Assembly: GCA_028291445.1 (NCBI GenBank)
Contig: JAQGIA010000240.1
Coordinates: forward strand, 1-8,397
Reading direction: 5' to 3'
Length of the DNA stretch: 8,397 nt
From: Belnapia sp.
GTDB lineage: Bacteria; Pseudomonadota; Alphaproteobacteria; Acetobacterales; Acetobacteraceae
The notes below the pieces were generated by a model, which had not been told where the DNA came from, made no database searches, and was given only the letters and a program-made list of their open reading frames with translations. This document shows positions 1 to 6,604 of the stretch, piece after piece; position 1 is the first letter of the stretch; every line of letters begins with the position of its first letter. The position numbers were made by a program, and so were the translations under genes.

Positions 1-141
1 GGCGCCGATCTGCGCAGCCTGCAGATCCTGCTCGGCCATGCCGATATCGCCACCACCCAGATCTATACCCAGGTGATGGAGGACCGGCTGCGGGCGCTGG
101 TCGAGGCGCATCACCCGCTGGCCGAACCCGGCGCGAATTAG
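1..141 (+). CDS. xerD: Tyrosine recombinase XerD, C-terminal end (partial)
   Basis: The window opens inside this gene; only the last 46 residues and the TAG stop are present. They carry the end of the tyrosine-recombinase catalytic domain: LLGHADI at residues 10-16 contains the active-site histidine (H13), and TTQIYT at 18-23 contains the nucleophilic tyrosine (Y22). The ending HHPLA is typical of XerD rather than XerC. XerD acts with XerC in the cytoplasm at the dif site to resolve chromosome dimers at division. The residue after YT is Q where Xer proteins usually have H, a small variation next to the nucleophile. A nearby downstream accA fits the chromosomal xerD of alphaproteobacteria rather than an integrase of a mobile element. 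The catalytic arginines lie outside the window, so activity cannot be judged fully. Confidence 0.9.
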   Translation, partial: GADLRSLQILLGHADIATTQIYTQVMEDRLRALVEAHHPLAEPGAN

Positions 142-147
142 GCGAGT

Positions 148-180
148 GCCGCAGGGCGCGACGCCGTCACGGCCTGCGGC
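148..180 (+). terminator. Hairpin just after xerD (possible terminator)
   Basis: Six bases after the xerD stop, GCCGCAGG (148-155) pairs perfectly with CCTGCGGC (173-180) across a 17-base loop. The loop contains a smaller nested inverted repeat, GACG/CGTC (160-168). The position suits a 3' end for xerD, but no run of T follows the stem, so it is not a classical intrinsic terminator. It may instead protect the transcript end or work with Rho. Confidence 0.35.
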
Positions 181-187
181 TTCGGGA

Positions 188-208
188 CTGCGCTGCTAGG
201 CAGCGCGG
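188..208. repeat. Short inverted repeat over the stop of the small minus-strand gene
   Basis: GCGCTGC (190-196) and GCAGCGC (200-206) form a perfect 7-bp stem with a 3-base loop, extendable by one wobble and one C-G pair. The loop includes two bases of the TAG stop of the convergent minus-strand gene (196-198). With the hairpin at 148-180 it makes a pair of stems between two convergent reading frames, so it could mark transcript ends in either direction. There is no T-tract on either strand. Confidence 0.4.
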
Positions 209-453
209 ATTCGAACGAGGAATCCGGTCACCTGCTGGCGAGGCTCGGCCGCCTGGCCGGAGAGGCCAGCCGCGGCGCTGATGATCCGGCCGGAGCTGAC
301 GCCGGTTTCGTTCGCCGCGGCGGTCACGCCGGCGATATTCGCCGAAACCTCATGCGTACAGTACGGCATCCCAAAACCCGAATGATTAGCCAGGGTCTCG
401 AGCCATTTGAGTTTTTCCACCGCGGCCCGGCGCTGACGGTTGAACAGTCGCAT
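196..453 (-). CDS. 85-aa small protein with a chemoreceptor (MCP) C-terminal tail; probable MCP remnant
   Basis: Residues 33-85 (positions 196-357) read like the extreme C-terminus of alphaproteobacterial methyl-accepting chemotaxis proteins: EVSANIAGVT at 35-44, an ETG.SSG segment, SAAAGLS at 59-65, and a final FLVRIRAA. In intact receptors this is the end of the cytoplasmic signalling coiled coil. Everything else in such a receptor is missing: ligand domain, membrane segments, HAMP, and the hairpin tip that binds CheA and CheW. Residues 1-32 do not resemble an MCP and use more A/T-containing codons (AAA, AAT), suggesting a junction near position 357. The ATG at 453 is preceded by GAGGA with a 5-base spacer, one of the best ribosome binding sites in the window, so the frame may be translated. 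The frame stays open upstream as far as 1497, but that part is antisense to accA. Remnant versus working micro-gene is undecided. Confidence 0.5.
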   Translation of the reverse strand: MRLFNRQRRAAVEKLKWLETLANHSGFGMPYCTHEVSANIAGVTAAANETGVSSGRIISAAAGLSGQAAEPRQQVTGFLVRIRAA

Positions 454-522
454 GGGTTTCCTCGGTCTATTGCGGTGCGCCGCCAAGCTGCACCCGATCC
501 TTGAAGCAATGGCTAAAGCCGA

Positions 523-551
523 TTCTGAAATGCGGCCTTTCGATTGATAAT
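523..551 (+). promoter_or_regulatory. AT-rich spacer with a weak promoter-like pair upstream of accA
   Basis: The 228 bases between the small minus-strand gene and accA hold no gene I can support. Around 500-565 the DNA is clearly more AT-rich than anywhere else in the window. GATAAT at 546-551 matches the -10 consensus in five of six positions, and 17 bases upstream TTCTGA (523-528) is a poor -35. Just downstream, GATTCGAATC (555-564) is a perfect 10-bp palindrome that could be an operator. The region must supply the accA promoter, and possibly the divergent one too. The exact boxes are a guess. Confidence 0.2.
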
Positions 552-681
552 ATCGATTCGAATCCGCAGCGGCGCGGTGCGCCGGCCGGTGCATGGGCTG
601 CCCGTAGCCCGGGGGCGCCGCCGCGACCTCCTCCCTTTGGCGCCGCTTTCCGTTCCGGGGCTTTTCCGCTAACCCGCCCGC

Positions 682-1638
682 ATGCGTCACTTTCTCGACT
701 TCGAAAAACCGATCGCCGAACTCGAAGGCAAGATCGAGGAACTGCGGCGGACCTCGGATGCCGGCGGCCTCGACGTGGCCGAGGAGATCGTGCGGATGCG
801 CGACAAGGCCCAGGCCCTGCTGCGGACCACCTATGGCAAGCTGACCCCTTGGCAGAAGGCCCTGGTCGCCCGCCACCCGGACCGGCCGAAATGCCTGGAC
901 TACATCCAGGCGCTGATCGAGGAATGGACTCCGCTGGCCGGCGACCGGGCCTTCGCCGACGACGCGGCGGTGGTCGGTGGCCTCGGGCGCTTCCGTGGCC
1001 GTGCGGTCGCGGTGCTCGGCACCGAGAAGGGCTCGGATACCGAAAGCCGGGTGATCCATAATTTCGGCATGGCCCGGCCGGAAGGCTACCGGAAGGCTCG
1101 CCGCATCATCGAGCTGGCCAGCCGGTTCGGCCTGCCCATCCTCAGCTTCGTCGATACCGCCGGCGCCTTTCCCGGGATCGAGGCCGAGGCCCGCGGCCAG
1201 GCCGAGGCCATCGCGCGGTCGATCGAGGCCGGGCTCGAAGCCCCGGTGCCCTTCATTGCCACGATCATCGGCGAGGGCGGCTCCGGCGGCGCCATTGCGC
1301 TTGCCGCCGCCGACCGCATCCTGATGCTGGAACACAGCATCTATTCGGTCATCAGCCCGGAAGGCTGCGCCAGCATTCTCTGGCGCGACGCGGCCCAGGC
1401 GGCGACGGCGGCCGAGGCGCTGAAGCTGACCGCCGAGGATCTGCGCCGGCTGAACATCGTGGATGCGGTGGTGCCGGAGCCGATGGGCGGCGCGCATCGC
1501 GACACCGCGGCGACGCTGGCCGCTGTCGGCGACAAGCTCTGGAGCCTGCTGGAGCCGCTGCTGGCCCTCGATGGCGCGACCCTGCGCGCCCGACGGCGCG
1601 AGAAATTCCTGGAGATGGGCCGGAACAGCGTGATCTGA
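682..1638 (+). CDS. accA: Acetyl-CoA carboxylase carboxyltransferase, alpha subunit
   Basis: AccA pairs with AccD in the cytoplasmic carboxyltransferase that moves the carboxyl group from biotinylated AccB to acetyl-CoA, giving malonyl-CoA, the first committed step of fatty-acid synthesis. The 318-residue length is normal for the family. The N-terminus (HFLDFEKPIAELE, residues 3-15) is the standard start. The crotonase-fold core shows the conserved glycine-rich segments DTAGAFPG (158-165) and GEGGSGGA (197-204), followed by YSVISPEGCASILW (221-234). The C-terminal helical part is complete. An in-frame TAA three codons upstream makes the ATG at 682 the first possible start, although no clear Shine-Dalgarno precedes it. 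The zinc finger belongs to AccD, which is not in the window. The next gene starts 5 bases after this stop, so the two are probably co-transcribed. No defect is visible; this is an essential gene. Confidence 0.97.
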   Translation: MRHFLDFEKPIAELEGKIEELRRTSDAGGLDVAEEIVRMRDKAQALLRTTYGKLTPWQKALVARHPDRPKCLDYIQALIEEWTPLAGDRAFADDAAVVGGLGRFRGRAVAVLGTEKGSDTESRVIHNFGMARPEGYRKARRIIELASRFGLPILSFVDTAGAFPGIEAEARGQAEAIARSIEAGLEAPVPFIATIIGEGGSGGAIALAAADRILMLEHSIYSVISPEGCASILWRDAAQAATAAEALKLTAEDLRRLNIVDAVVPEPMGGAHRDTAATLAAVGDKLWSLLEPLLALDGATLRARRREKFLEMGRNSVI

Positions 1639-1643
1639 CCGGC

Positions 1644-3155
1644 ATGGCGGACCAGGGCATGACCTCTCCGGCCGAACCGGCCATGACCGCCGCGGAGATG
1701 CGCTCCGCCTTCTTCCGCAGCTTCCCCGGCGTCGCCCCGGCCATCATCCTATCGGCCATCGACCAGACCATCGTCGCCACCGCCCTGCCGGCCATCGCCG
1801 GCGCGCTCGGCGCGGTCGAGAGCCTGTCCTGGGTGGTGGTCGCCTATCTGATCGCGGCCACCATCGCCGCGCCGGTCTTCGGCCGGCTGGGCGATGTCTT
1901 CGGCCGCCGCCGCCTGCTGCTGGCGGCGCTCGGACTGGCCGCGCTGGGTGCCGCGACCTCGGCCGCGGCGCCCTCCTTCGGCATGCTGATCCTCGGCCGG
2001 CTGATCCAGGGCTTCGCCGGCGGCGGTCTCGCCACCCTCAGCATGGCGCTGATCGGCGAGGCGGTGCCGCCGCGCGAGCGTGGCCGCTTCCAGGCCTGGA
2101 TCGTCGCCTGCTTCACCACCGCCTCCTGCCTCGGGCCGATCACCGGCGGCTGGCTGACCGAGCATCTCGGCTGGCGCTCGGTCTTCTGGGCGCTGCTGCC
2201 CTGGATCGCCATCGCCGTGCCGCTGGCGCTCCGCATCCCGAACCGGCCCGGCTCGCGGCATGCCGGCTTCCGCTTCGACCTGCCGGGCGTGCTGCTGTTC
2301 GCCGGCTTCGTCGCCCCGGCGCTGCTGGCGCTGTCCCAGTTGCAGAAGCTGTCGCTGGCCGCGCTGCCGCTGGCCGGCGGCCTGGCACTGCTGGCCGGCA
2401 CGGCGCTCTGGCTGCTGCTGCGCCAGGAGGCCCGGGCGCGCGATCCGTTGCTGCCGCTGGGGCTGCTGACGGAGCCGACCATCCTGCGCAGCAACCTGAT
2501 GACCGCCTGCGCCCATGGCGCGCTGGTGGCGCTGCTGACCTTCCTGCCGATTTATCTGCAAAGCGTCCGCGGCGCCTCGCCGGCCGGGGCCGGGGTTTTG
2601 CTATTGCCGCTGTCGCTGGGGGGCGGCATCGGCGGGCTTTCTGCCGGCTGGCTGATGACCCGCACCGGCATCGGCATGCCCTTCGCCACCTTCGGCCTGG
2701 CGCTGGCCGCCAGCGCCCTGGTCGCCATCGCCATGCTGGCCGGGGCGCTGCCGGATTGGGGCATGGCGGCGCTGTTCGGGCTGGTGGCGCTTGGCTTCGG
2801 CTGTTCCTACCCGGTGGTGCAGATCACCGTGCAGGTGGCGGGCGGCACCAACCGGCTGGGGGCGGCGGCCGCCTCGGTGCAATTCTCCCGCACCCTCGGC
2901 GCCGCCGTCGCCACCGCGATGGTGGGAGCGCTGCTGTTCGGCACCCTGGCGGCCGGGGATGCCGGCGTCGCCGCGCTGTTCGCCCGGCTGGTGCAGGCCG
3001 GGCCTGGCCTGCTGGCGACGCTGCCGCCTGTCGAGCAGGCGCTGCTGCGGGGCGGGCTGTCCGAGGCTTTCCGCGCCGCCTTCCTCGGCGCCGCGGCCAT
3101 GGCCGCCCTCGGCAGCTGGCTCGCCAGCCGGGTGCCGTTGCAGCGGCTCGGGTAG
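1644..3155 (+). CDS. MFS multidrug efflux transporter, DHA2 (EmrB/QacA-like) family
   Basis: This is a predicted inner-membrane proton-coupled exporter. The 503-residue length, with hydrophobic segments throughout, suits the 14-helix DHA2 branch of the major facilitator superfamily. Family motifs are present in order: IDQTIVATALP in the first helix (39-49, motif D1), GRLGDVFGRRR in the loop between helices 2 and 3 (80-90, motif A), GRLIQGFAGGG in helix 4 (118-128, motif B, with R119), and GPITGGW (164-170) continuing to GWRSVFW (176-182; antiporter motif C). The substrate cannot be read from sequence; drugs, dyes or metabolites are all possible. The ATG at 1644 lies 5 bases after the accA stop, which suggests translational coupling. 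Other in-frame ATGs at 1659, 1683 and 1698 are also possible starts, since the first ~20 residues are not conserved in character and no strong ribosome binding site decides. No EmrA-type membrane-fusion partner is nearby. Confidence 0.9.
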   Translation: MADQGMTSPAEPAMTAAEMRSAFFRSFPGVAPAIILSAIDQTIVATALPAIAGALGAVESLSWVVVAYLIAATIAAPVFGRLGDVFGRRRLLLAALGLAALGAATSAAAPSFGMLILGRLIQGFAGGGLATLSMALIGEAVPPRERGRFQAWIVACFTTASCLGPITGGWLTEHLGWRSVFWALLPWIAIAVPLALRIPNRPGSRHAGFRFDLPGVLLFAGFVAPALLALSQLQKLSLAALPLAGGLALLAGTALWLLLRQEARARDPLLPLGLLTEPTILRSNLMTACAHGALVALLTFLPIYLQSVRGASPAGAGVLLLPLSLGGGIGGLSAGWLMTRTGIGMPFATFGLALAASALVAIAMLAGALPDWGMAALFGLVALGFGCSYPVVQITVQVAGGTNRLGAAAASVQFSRTLGAAVATAMVGALLFGTLAAGDAGVAALFARLVQAGPGLLATLPPVEQALLRGGLSEAFRAAFLGAAAMAALGSWLASRVPLQRLG

Positions 3156-3167
3156 GGCGGGGCGGCT

Positions 3168-5141
3168 TCAGGCCGGCGCGGGCGCCAGGCCCAAGGGCGG
3201 CTCCCCTGCCGGCCGCGATGCCGGCACCATCGGCTGCGGCGCCGGTGGCGGTGCCCGTCCGGCCGTCTCGGTTGCCATGTCCAGCGCCTCCACCAGGCTC
3301 ATCGCCAGCTCCAGCGGCGCCGTCTCGCCTTCCGCCCGCAGTGCCTTGGCCAGCATCCCCTCGGCCTCCTGGCCGGCGGCCGTCCAGGCCAGGGCGATGG
3401 CCGGCACCCCCGGCAGGCGACGGCGCGCCCGGCGCAGCAGGTAGCGCGCGGTGGCGCTGCTGCTGCCGCCTTCCAGCAGGCACAGGCAGATCAGCCGCGG
3501 CGCCACCCCCGGCAGCGTCCCCACGCCGCCGACCTGCACGCCGAAACCGCGCCGGGCCAGCACCTGGGCCAGCATATTCGCCGCCAGATGGTCGAAGGGG
3601 CCGCGCCCGGGCAGGCAAAGCACTGCCCCGGCGGCGTGCCATTCCGCTGGCAGCGGGGTGGGTACCACCTCACCCTCGGCCGGGTTCGGATCCTCGGCCT
3701 CCTCCAGATCCTCGATCAGCAATTCGACGCTGCGCTGCAGCGCTTCGCTCCGCTCCGGCTGCAGCGCGCCATGCACCGCATCCGCCTGGGCCAGCCGCAG
3801 CGCCGGCAAGGCCACCGCATCGAGGTATTCGGCCAGCGGCTTCTCCTTCAGGCAGCGCTCGGCCTGCTCCGCCAGGGCGCTGGCATCGCCGGCCAGGGCG
3901 CGTTGATAGAAGGTCTCCTCAGGGTCGAGCGGTGGTTGGTCGCCCAGCATCACCTCGAGGAATTCCAGCCGCTCCACATGCCGCCCCAGCACCACCAGGC
4001 AGACCGTCAGCGGCACCGCCAGCAGCAGCCCGATCGGCCCCCAGAGCCAGGTCCAGAAGGTGGCGGCGGCGATGACGGCGATCGGCGAGAGGCCGGTCGA
4101 ATGGCCGAAGATCAGAGGCTCGACCACCTGGCCCATCAGCATCTCGCTGATGCCGAACAGCACCAGCACCCAGATCAGCGTGGTCCAGCCGGGATCGACC
4201 GCCAGCGCCAGCAGGATGGGCCCGGCGATGGTGATGAAGACGCCGATGAAGGGCACGAAGCGCATCAGCCCGGCGACGAAGCCCCAGAGCAGCGGGTTGG
4301 GCACGCCGATCAGCCAGAGCGCGCTGGCGATGAACAGGCCGAAGGCGGTGTTCATGCCGGTCTGCGCCAGGAAGAAGCGGGAGAGCCGATAGGCCGCGTC
4401 ATCCATCGCCGCCATGGTCCGGTGCAGGTCCCGCGCCCCGGCCAGGCGGATCAGCCGGTCGCGCAGATCCTCGCGGTACAGCAGGATGAAGATCACCAGG
4501 ATGACGACGATGCCGGCGGTCGCCAATGGCCCGAGCAGCGGCTCCGCCACCTTGCGCAGCATCTCGAAGGCGGTCGGGTCGGGGGTACGGATCTCGACCG
4601 GCAAGGGCGGCGTGACGCTGGAGCGCCCGGCCGGTCCGGCAGCCGGCCCCCCGGTGTTGGGCCCGGCGTTGGGCCCGGTGCCCCTGGCCGGCGCCTCCGC
4701 CTCGCCCATGCCGCGGCCGACCGCCTGCACCGCGCCGGTCAGCCGGTCGAGCAGGCCGCCGCTGCTGCGCAGCCCGGATAATTTATGACCGATGGTCGCC
4801 TGGTAGGTCGGCAGGTTCTCCGCCAGCAAGGTCGCCTGCCGGCCGACCAGCCCGCCGATCCCGAAGATCACGGCGCAGGCCAGCAGCACGGTCACCACCA
4901 CCGCGACCGGCCGTGGGATGGCGATGCGCCGCAGCAGCCGCACCACCGGCGCCAGCACGAAGGAGAGCAGCACCGCCAGCACCAGCGGCACCAGCAGATC
5001 CTGGCCGAAGTAGAGCACCGCCATGACCAGCAGGGCGCCCTGCAGCAGTTGCAGGCCGGAGCCGGGGGCGCCCGCGGCGCTCAGGCCACGGGGGAGGGCG
5101 GGGCCACGGCTGAACGCTGGGGCTGGTGGAGCGTCGGGCAT
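3168..5141 (-). CDS. AI-2E/PerM-family membrane protein with long cytosolic C-terminal domain
   Basis: Residues ~33-390 form an AI-2E family (PerM/TqsA-like) integral membrane protein. There are hydrophobic segments at about 33-70, 78-102, 207-225, 260-313, 320-345 and 352-388. The conserved stretches RFVPFIG (294-300) and EPLIFGHSTGLSP (341-353) are present. The loop at 103-206 carries a Pro/Gly/Asn-rich insert (151-173). Family members have been linked to autoinducer-2 export, Na+/H+ antiport and permease roles; none can be assigned here. About 260 further residues follow: an acidic helical segment starting DQPPLDPEETFYQRALAGD (401-419), then an alpha/beta-looking domain (about 504-625) whose hydrophobic strands and helices recall a Rossmann or B12-binding fold without the cobalamin motif. 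The total of 657 residues far exceeds the ~350 of minimal members. The frame is open to 5483, but that extension overlaps the M20 gene, so the ATG at 5141 is preferred; its ribosome binding site is weak. The gene ends 12 bases from the convergent MFS gene. Confidence 0.85.
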   Translation of the reverse strand: MPDAPPAPAFSRGPALPRGLSAAGAPGSGLQLLQGALLVMAVLYFGQDLLVPLVLAVLLSFVLAPVVRLLRRIAIPRPVAVVVTVLLACAVIFGIGGLVGRQATLLAENLPTYQATIGHKLSGLRSSGGLLDRLTGAVQAVGRGMGEAEAPARGTGPNAGPNTGGPAAGPAGRSSVTPPLPVEIRTPDPTAFEMLRKVAEPLLGPLATAGIVVILVIFILLYREDLRDRLIRLAGARDLHRTMAAMDDAAYRLSRFFLAQTGMNTAFGLFIASALWLIGVPNPLLWGFVAGLMRFVPFIGVFITIAGPILLALAVDPGWTTLIWVLVLFGISEMLMGQVVEPLIFGHSTGLSPIAVIAAATFWTWLWGPIGLLLAVPLTVCLVVLGRHVERLEFLEVMLGDQPPLDPEETFYQRALAGDASALAEQAERCLKEKPLAEYLDAVALPALRLAQADAVHGALQPERSEALQRSVELLIEDLEEAEDPNPAEGEVVPTPLPAEWHAAGAVLCLPGRGPFDHLAANMLAQVLARRGFGVQVGGVGTLPGVAPRLICLCLLEGGSSSATARYLLRRARRRLPGVPAIALAWTAAGQEAEGMLAKALRAEGETAPLELAMSLVEALDMATETAGRAPPPAPQPMVPASRPAGEPPLGLAPAPA

Positions 5142-5220
5142 GCGCCGGGGGTTCCGCGAAAGAGGCAGCCAGGATCGGCCGGTGGGGTGGAACGCTCCGG
5201 CTATGGCTTCGTTGCGCCCC

Positions 5221-6411
5221 TCAGCCCGGTAGGCCTGCCTGCTTCGCCCCCAGCTCGCGCTCCACCACCGCCGCCAGGATGCCGGCGCCATAGGGGATGG
5301 CGGCGTCGTTGAAGTCGTAATGCGGGTTGTGCACCTCGCAGCCGCCGGCCGCGCCCTCGCCGTTGCCGACCAGGATATAGGCGCCCGGCCGCTCGGCCAG
5401 CATGTAGGAGAAATCCTCCGACCCCATGGCCGGGATGCGGGCGCGGTCGACCTGCGCCTCGCCGACCATCGCCGCGGCGGCATCGGCGATCAGCGCGGTC
5501 TGTTCGGGGCCATTGACCAGCGGCACCGTCACCTCGCGGAAGTCCAGCGTGGCGGTCGCGCCGAAGCCCTCGGCGATGCTGCCCGCCAGCGCCCGCATGC
5601 GCGCCTCGATCAGCGCCATGGTCTCGGTGCGGAAGGCGCGGACGGTGCCGCGCAGCGCGACCTGGTCGGGGATGACGTTGTAGGCGGTGCCGCCGGTGAA
5701 GCCGGTGACGCTGACCACCCCGGTATCGTTCGGCGCCACGTTGCGGCCGATGATGGACTGGAAGGCGGAGACCACGGCGGCGCCGCAGACCACCGGGTCG
5801 ACCGTGCTCTCGGGCCGCGCGCCATGGCCGCCCTTGCCCTGGATCAGCAGGTCGAAGAAGCCGCAGCCGGCCATCATCGCCCCGGCGCGGATGCCGTAAT
5901 GGCCGACCGGCATGCCGGGGCGGTTGTGCAGCCCATAGACCGAGTCGCAGGGGAAGCGCTCGAACAGCCCATCCGCCACCATCGCCCGGGCGCCGCCCTG
6001 GCCTTCCTCGGCGGGCTGGAAGATGAAGTGGACGGTGCCCTCGAAATTCCGCGTCTCCGCCAGGTAGCGGGCGGCGCCGAGCAGCATGGTGGTGTGCCCG
6101 TCGTGGCCGCAGCCATGCATCTTGCCGGGGTTGGTCGAGGCATGGGCGAAGGTATTCGCCTCCGGCATGTCGAGCGCGTCCATGTCGGCGCGCAGCCCGA
6201 TGGCGCGGTTGCCGCGGCCGTTGCGCAGCACGCCGACCAGCCCGGTGCGGCCGATGCCGCGATGCACCTCGATGCCCCAGGATTCCAGCCGTTCGGCAAC
6301 CAGGGCGCTGGTCCGCACCTCCTCGAAGCCGGTTTCCGGATGGGCGTGGAAGTCGCGCCGCCATTCGGCCAGCTGCGGCTGGAAACCGCGGATGTGATCG
6401 ACCGGGTTCAC
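5221..6411 (-). CDS. M20D-family metallo-amidohydrolase (hippurate hydrolase / N-acyl amino acid amidohydrolase-like)
   Basis: This is a predicted cytoplasmic metal-dependent hydrolase that cleaves the amide bond of N-acylated amino acids or similar compounds. The 396-residue length is typical of M20D enzymes such as HipO and the IAA-amino-acid hydrolases. Visible motifs are HPETGFEE (24-31), RADMDALDMPE (74-84), MHGCGHDGHT (98-107; metal ligand C101 and H103), PAEEG (133-137; E135 or E136 as base and ligand), H162 in YGLHNRPG, GKGGHGARP (192-200) opening the dimerisation domain, and HNPHYDFND (361-369) with the last metal histidine. All catalytic positions are present. The GTG at 6411 is chosen because AGGAG lies 6 bases upstream and homology begins directly after it. 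A longer frame to 6558 would only translate the 23-bp repeats. There is no signal peptide. The AI-2E-family gene starts 79 bases beyond its stop on the same strand and may be co-transcribed. The exact substrate is unknown. Confidence 0.93.
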   Translation of the reverse strand: MNPVDHIRGFQPQLAEWRRDFHAHPETGFEEVRTSALVAERLESWGIEVHRGIGRTGLVGVLRNGRGNRAIGLRADMDALDMPEANTFAHASTNPGKMHGCGHDGHTTMLLGAARYLAETRNFEGTVHFIFQPAEEGQGGARAMVADGLFERFPCDSVYGLHNRPGMPVGHYGIRAGAMMAGCGFFDLLIQGKGGHGARPESTVDPVVCGAAVVSAFQSIIGRNVAPNDTGVVSVTGFTGGTAYNVIPDQVALRGTVRAFRTETMALIEARMRALAGSIAEGFGATATLDFREVTVPLVNGPEQTALIADAAAAMVGEAQVDRARIPAMGSEDFSYMLAERPGAYILVGNGEGAAGGCEVHNPHYDFNDAAIPYGAGILAAVVERELGAKQAGLPG

Positions 6412-6417
6412 GTTGTT

Positions 6418-6422
6418 CTCCT
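6418..6422 (-). promoter_or_regulatory. Ribosome binding site fixing the GTG start of the M20 gene
   Basis: On the minus strand AGGAG sits 6 bases before GTG at 6411, an ideal Shine-Dalgarno placement. It sets the start at a GTG rather than at the upstream in-frame ATGs. The 23-bp repeat array begins one base beyond it (6424), so the repeats abut the ribosome binding site and could affect access to it. Confidence 0.8.
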
Positions 6423-6423
6423 G

Positions 6424-6560
6424 CTTGTTGCGGCAATCCGCACGGGCTTGTTGCGGCAATCCGCACGGGCTAGTTGCGGCAATCCGCACGGGCCTGTTTC
6501 GGCAAGCCGCGCGGCTTATTCGGGGCAATCGCATGGGCTTGTCCTGGGCAAACCGCACGG
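6424..6560. repeat. Tandem array of ~6 copies of a 23-bp hairpin-forming repeat
   Basis: Head-to-tail units lie at 6424-6446, 6447-6469, 6470-6492, 6493-6514, 6515-6537 and 6538-6560, with no spacers. Units 1 and 2 are identical and unit 3 differs at one base (T to A at unit position 3). Units 4-6 are increasingly diverged, unit 4 being 22 bp. The core TTGCGGCAATCCGCACGGG contains TGCGG/CCGCA, a 5-bp stem with a CAAT loop. Unit 4 keeps a shorter stem (CGGC-AA-GCCG) despite base changes; units 5 and 6 largely lose it. The array fills most of the gap between the divergent M20 and methyltransferase genes. The 23-bp unit does not preserve a reading frame, so it is not a protein repeat. It could be repeated protein-binding sites, leader hairpins or a slippage-prone element. 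Faint traces may continue to ~6600. Confidence 0.85.
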
Positions 6561-6566
6561 CCTTGC

Positions 6567-6593
6567 GCTATGCCTGTGGCAACATCGGGTCAA
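6567..6593 (-). promoter_or_regulatory. Weak promoter-like pair upstream of the M20 gene
   Basis: Reading the minus strand, TTGACC (6593-6588) is a good -35 match. It is followed after 15 bases by CATAGC (6572-6567), a poor -10. If this is the M20 promoter, the transcript would run through the whole 23-bp repeat array before reaching the start codon at 6411, placing stacked hairpins in the leader. Spacing and -10 quality are weak, so this is only a candidate. Confidence 0.2.
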
Positions 6594-6604
6594 CCGCAAG
6601 TCAC

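Noticed and set aside
207..222. tRNA T-arm-like GGATTCGAAC
   Set aside because: The five bases on either side cannot pair as a T-stem, no anticodon arm or acceptor stem fits, and the bases encode the MCP-tail protein's end.
554..566. tRNA-like GATTCGAATCC upstream of accA
   Set aside because: No matching T-stem or remaining tRNA arms; it is better described as a short palindrome.
454..1497. Minus-strand frame continuing upstream of the small MCP-tail gene
   Set aside because: It is antisense to accA and composed of Arg/Gly/Ala-rich shadow protein, with no ribosome binding site or family resemblance; only 196-453 is supported.
2756..4075. Plus-strand 439-aa open frame over the MFS / AI-2E junction
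   Set aside because: Pro/Ala/Arg low-complexity translation overlapping two real genes; no motif.
3588..4781. Plus-strand 397-aa open frame opposite the AI-2E-family gene
   Set aside because: Its Gln/His/Asp/Arg-rich protein is the typical antisense shadow of a membrane-protein gene in GC-rich DNA; the minus-strand frame has clear domains.
5142..5483. N-terminal extension of the AI-2E-family gene
   Set aside because: It would overlap the end of the M20 gene and add non-conserved Arg/Ser/Pro-rich residues; the ATG at 5141 precedes the first membrane segment sensibly.
6412..6558. N-terminal extension of the M20 gene through the repeat array
   Set aside because: The added residues are only translated repeats, and AGGAG with 6-base spacing marks the GTG at 6411.
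6424..6560. CRISPR array
   Set aside because: The 23-bp units are contiguous with no variable spacers, and no cas genes are near.
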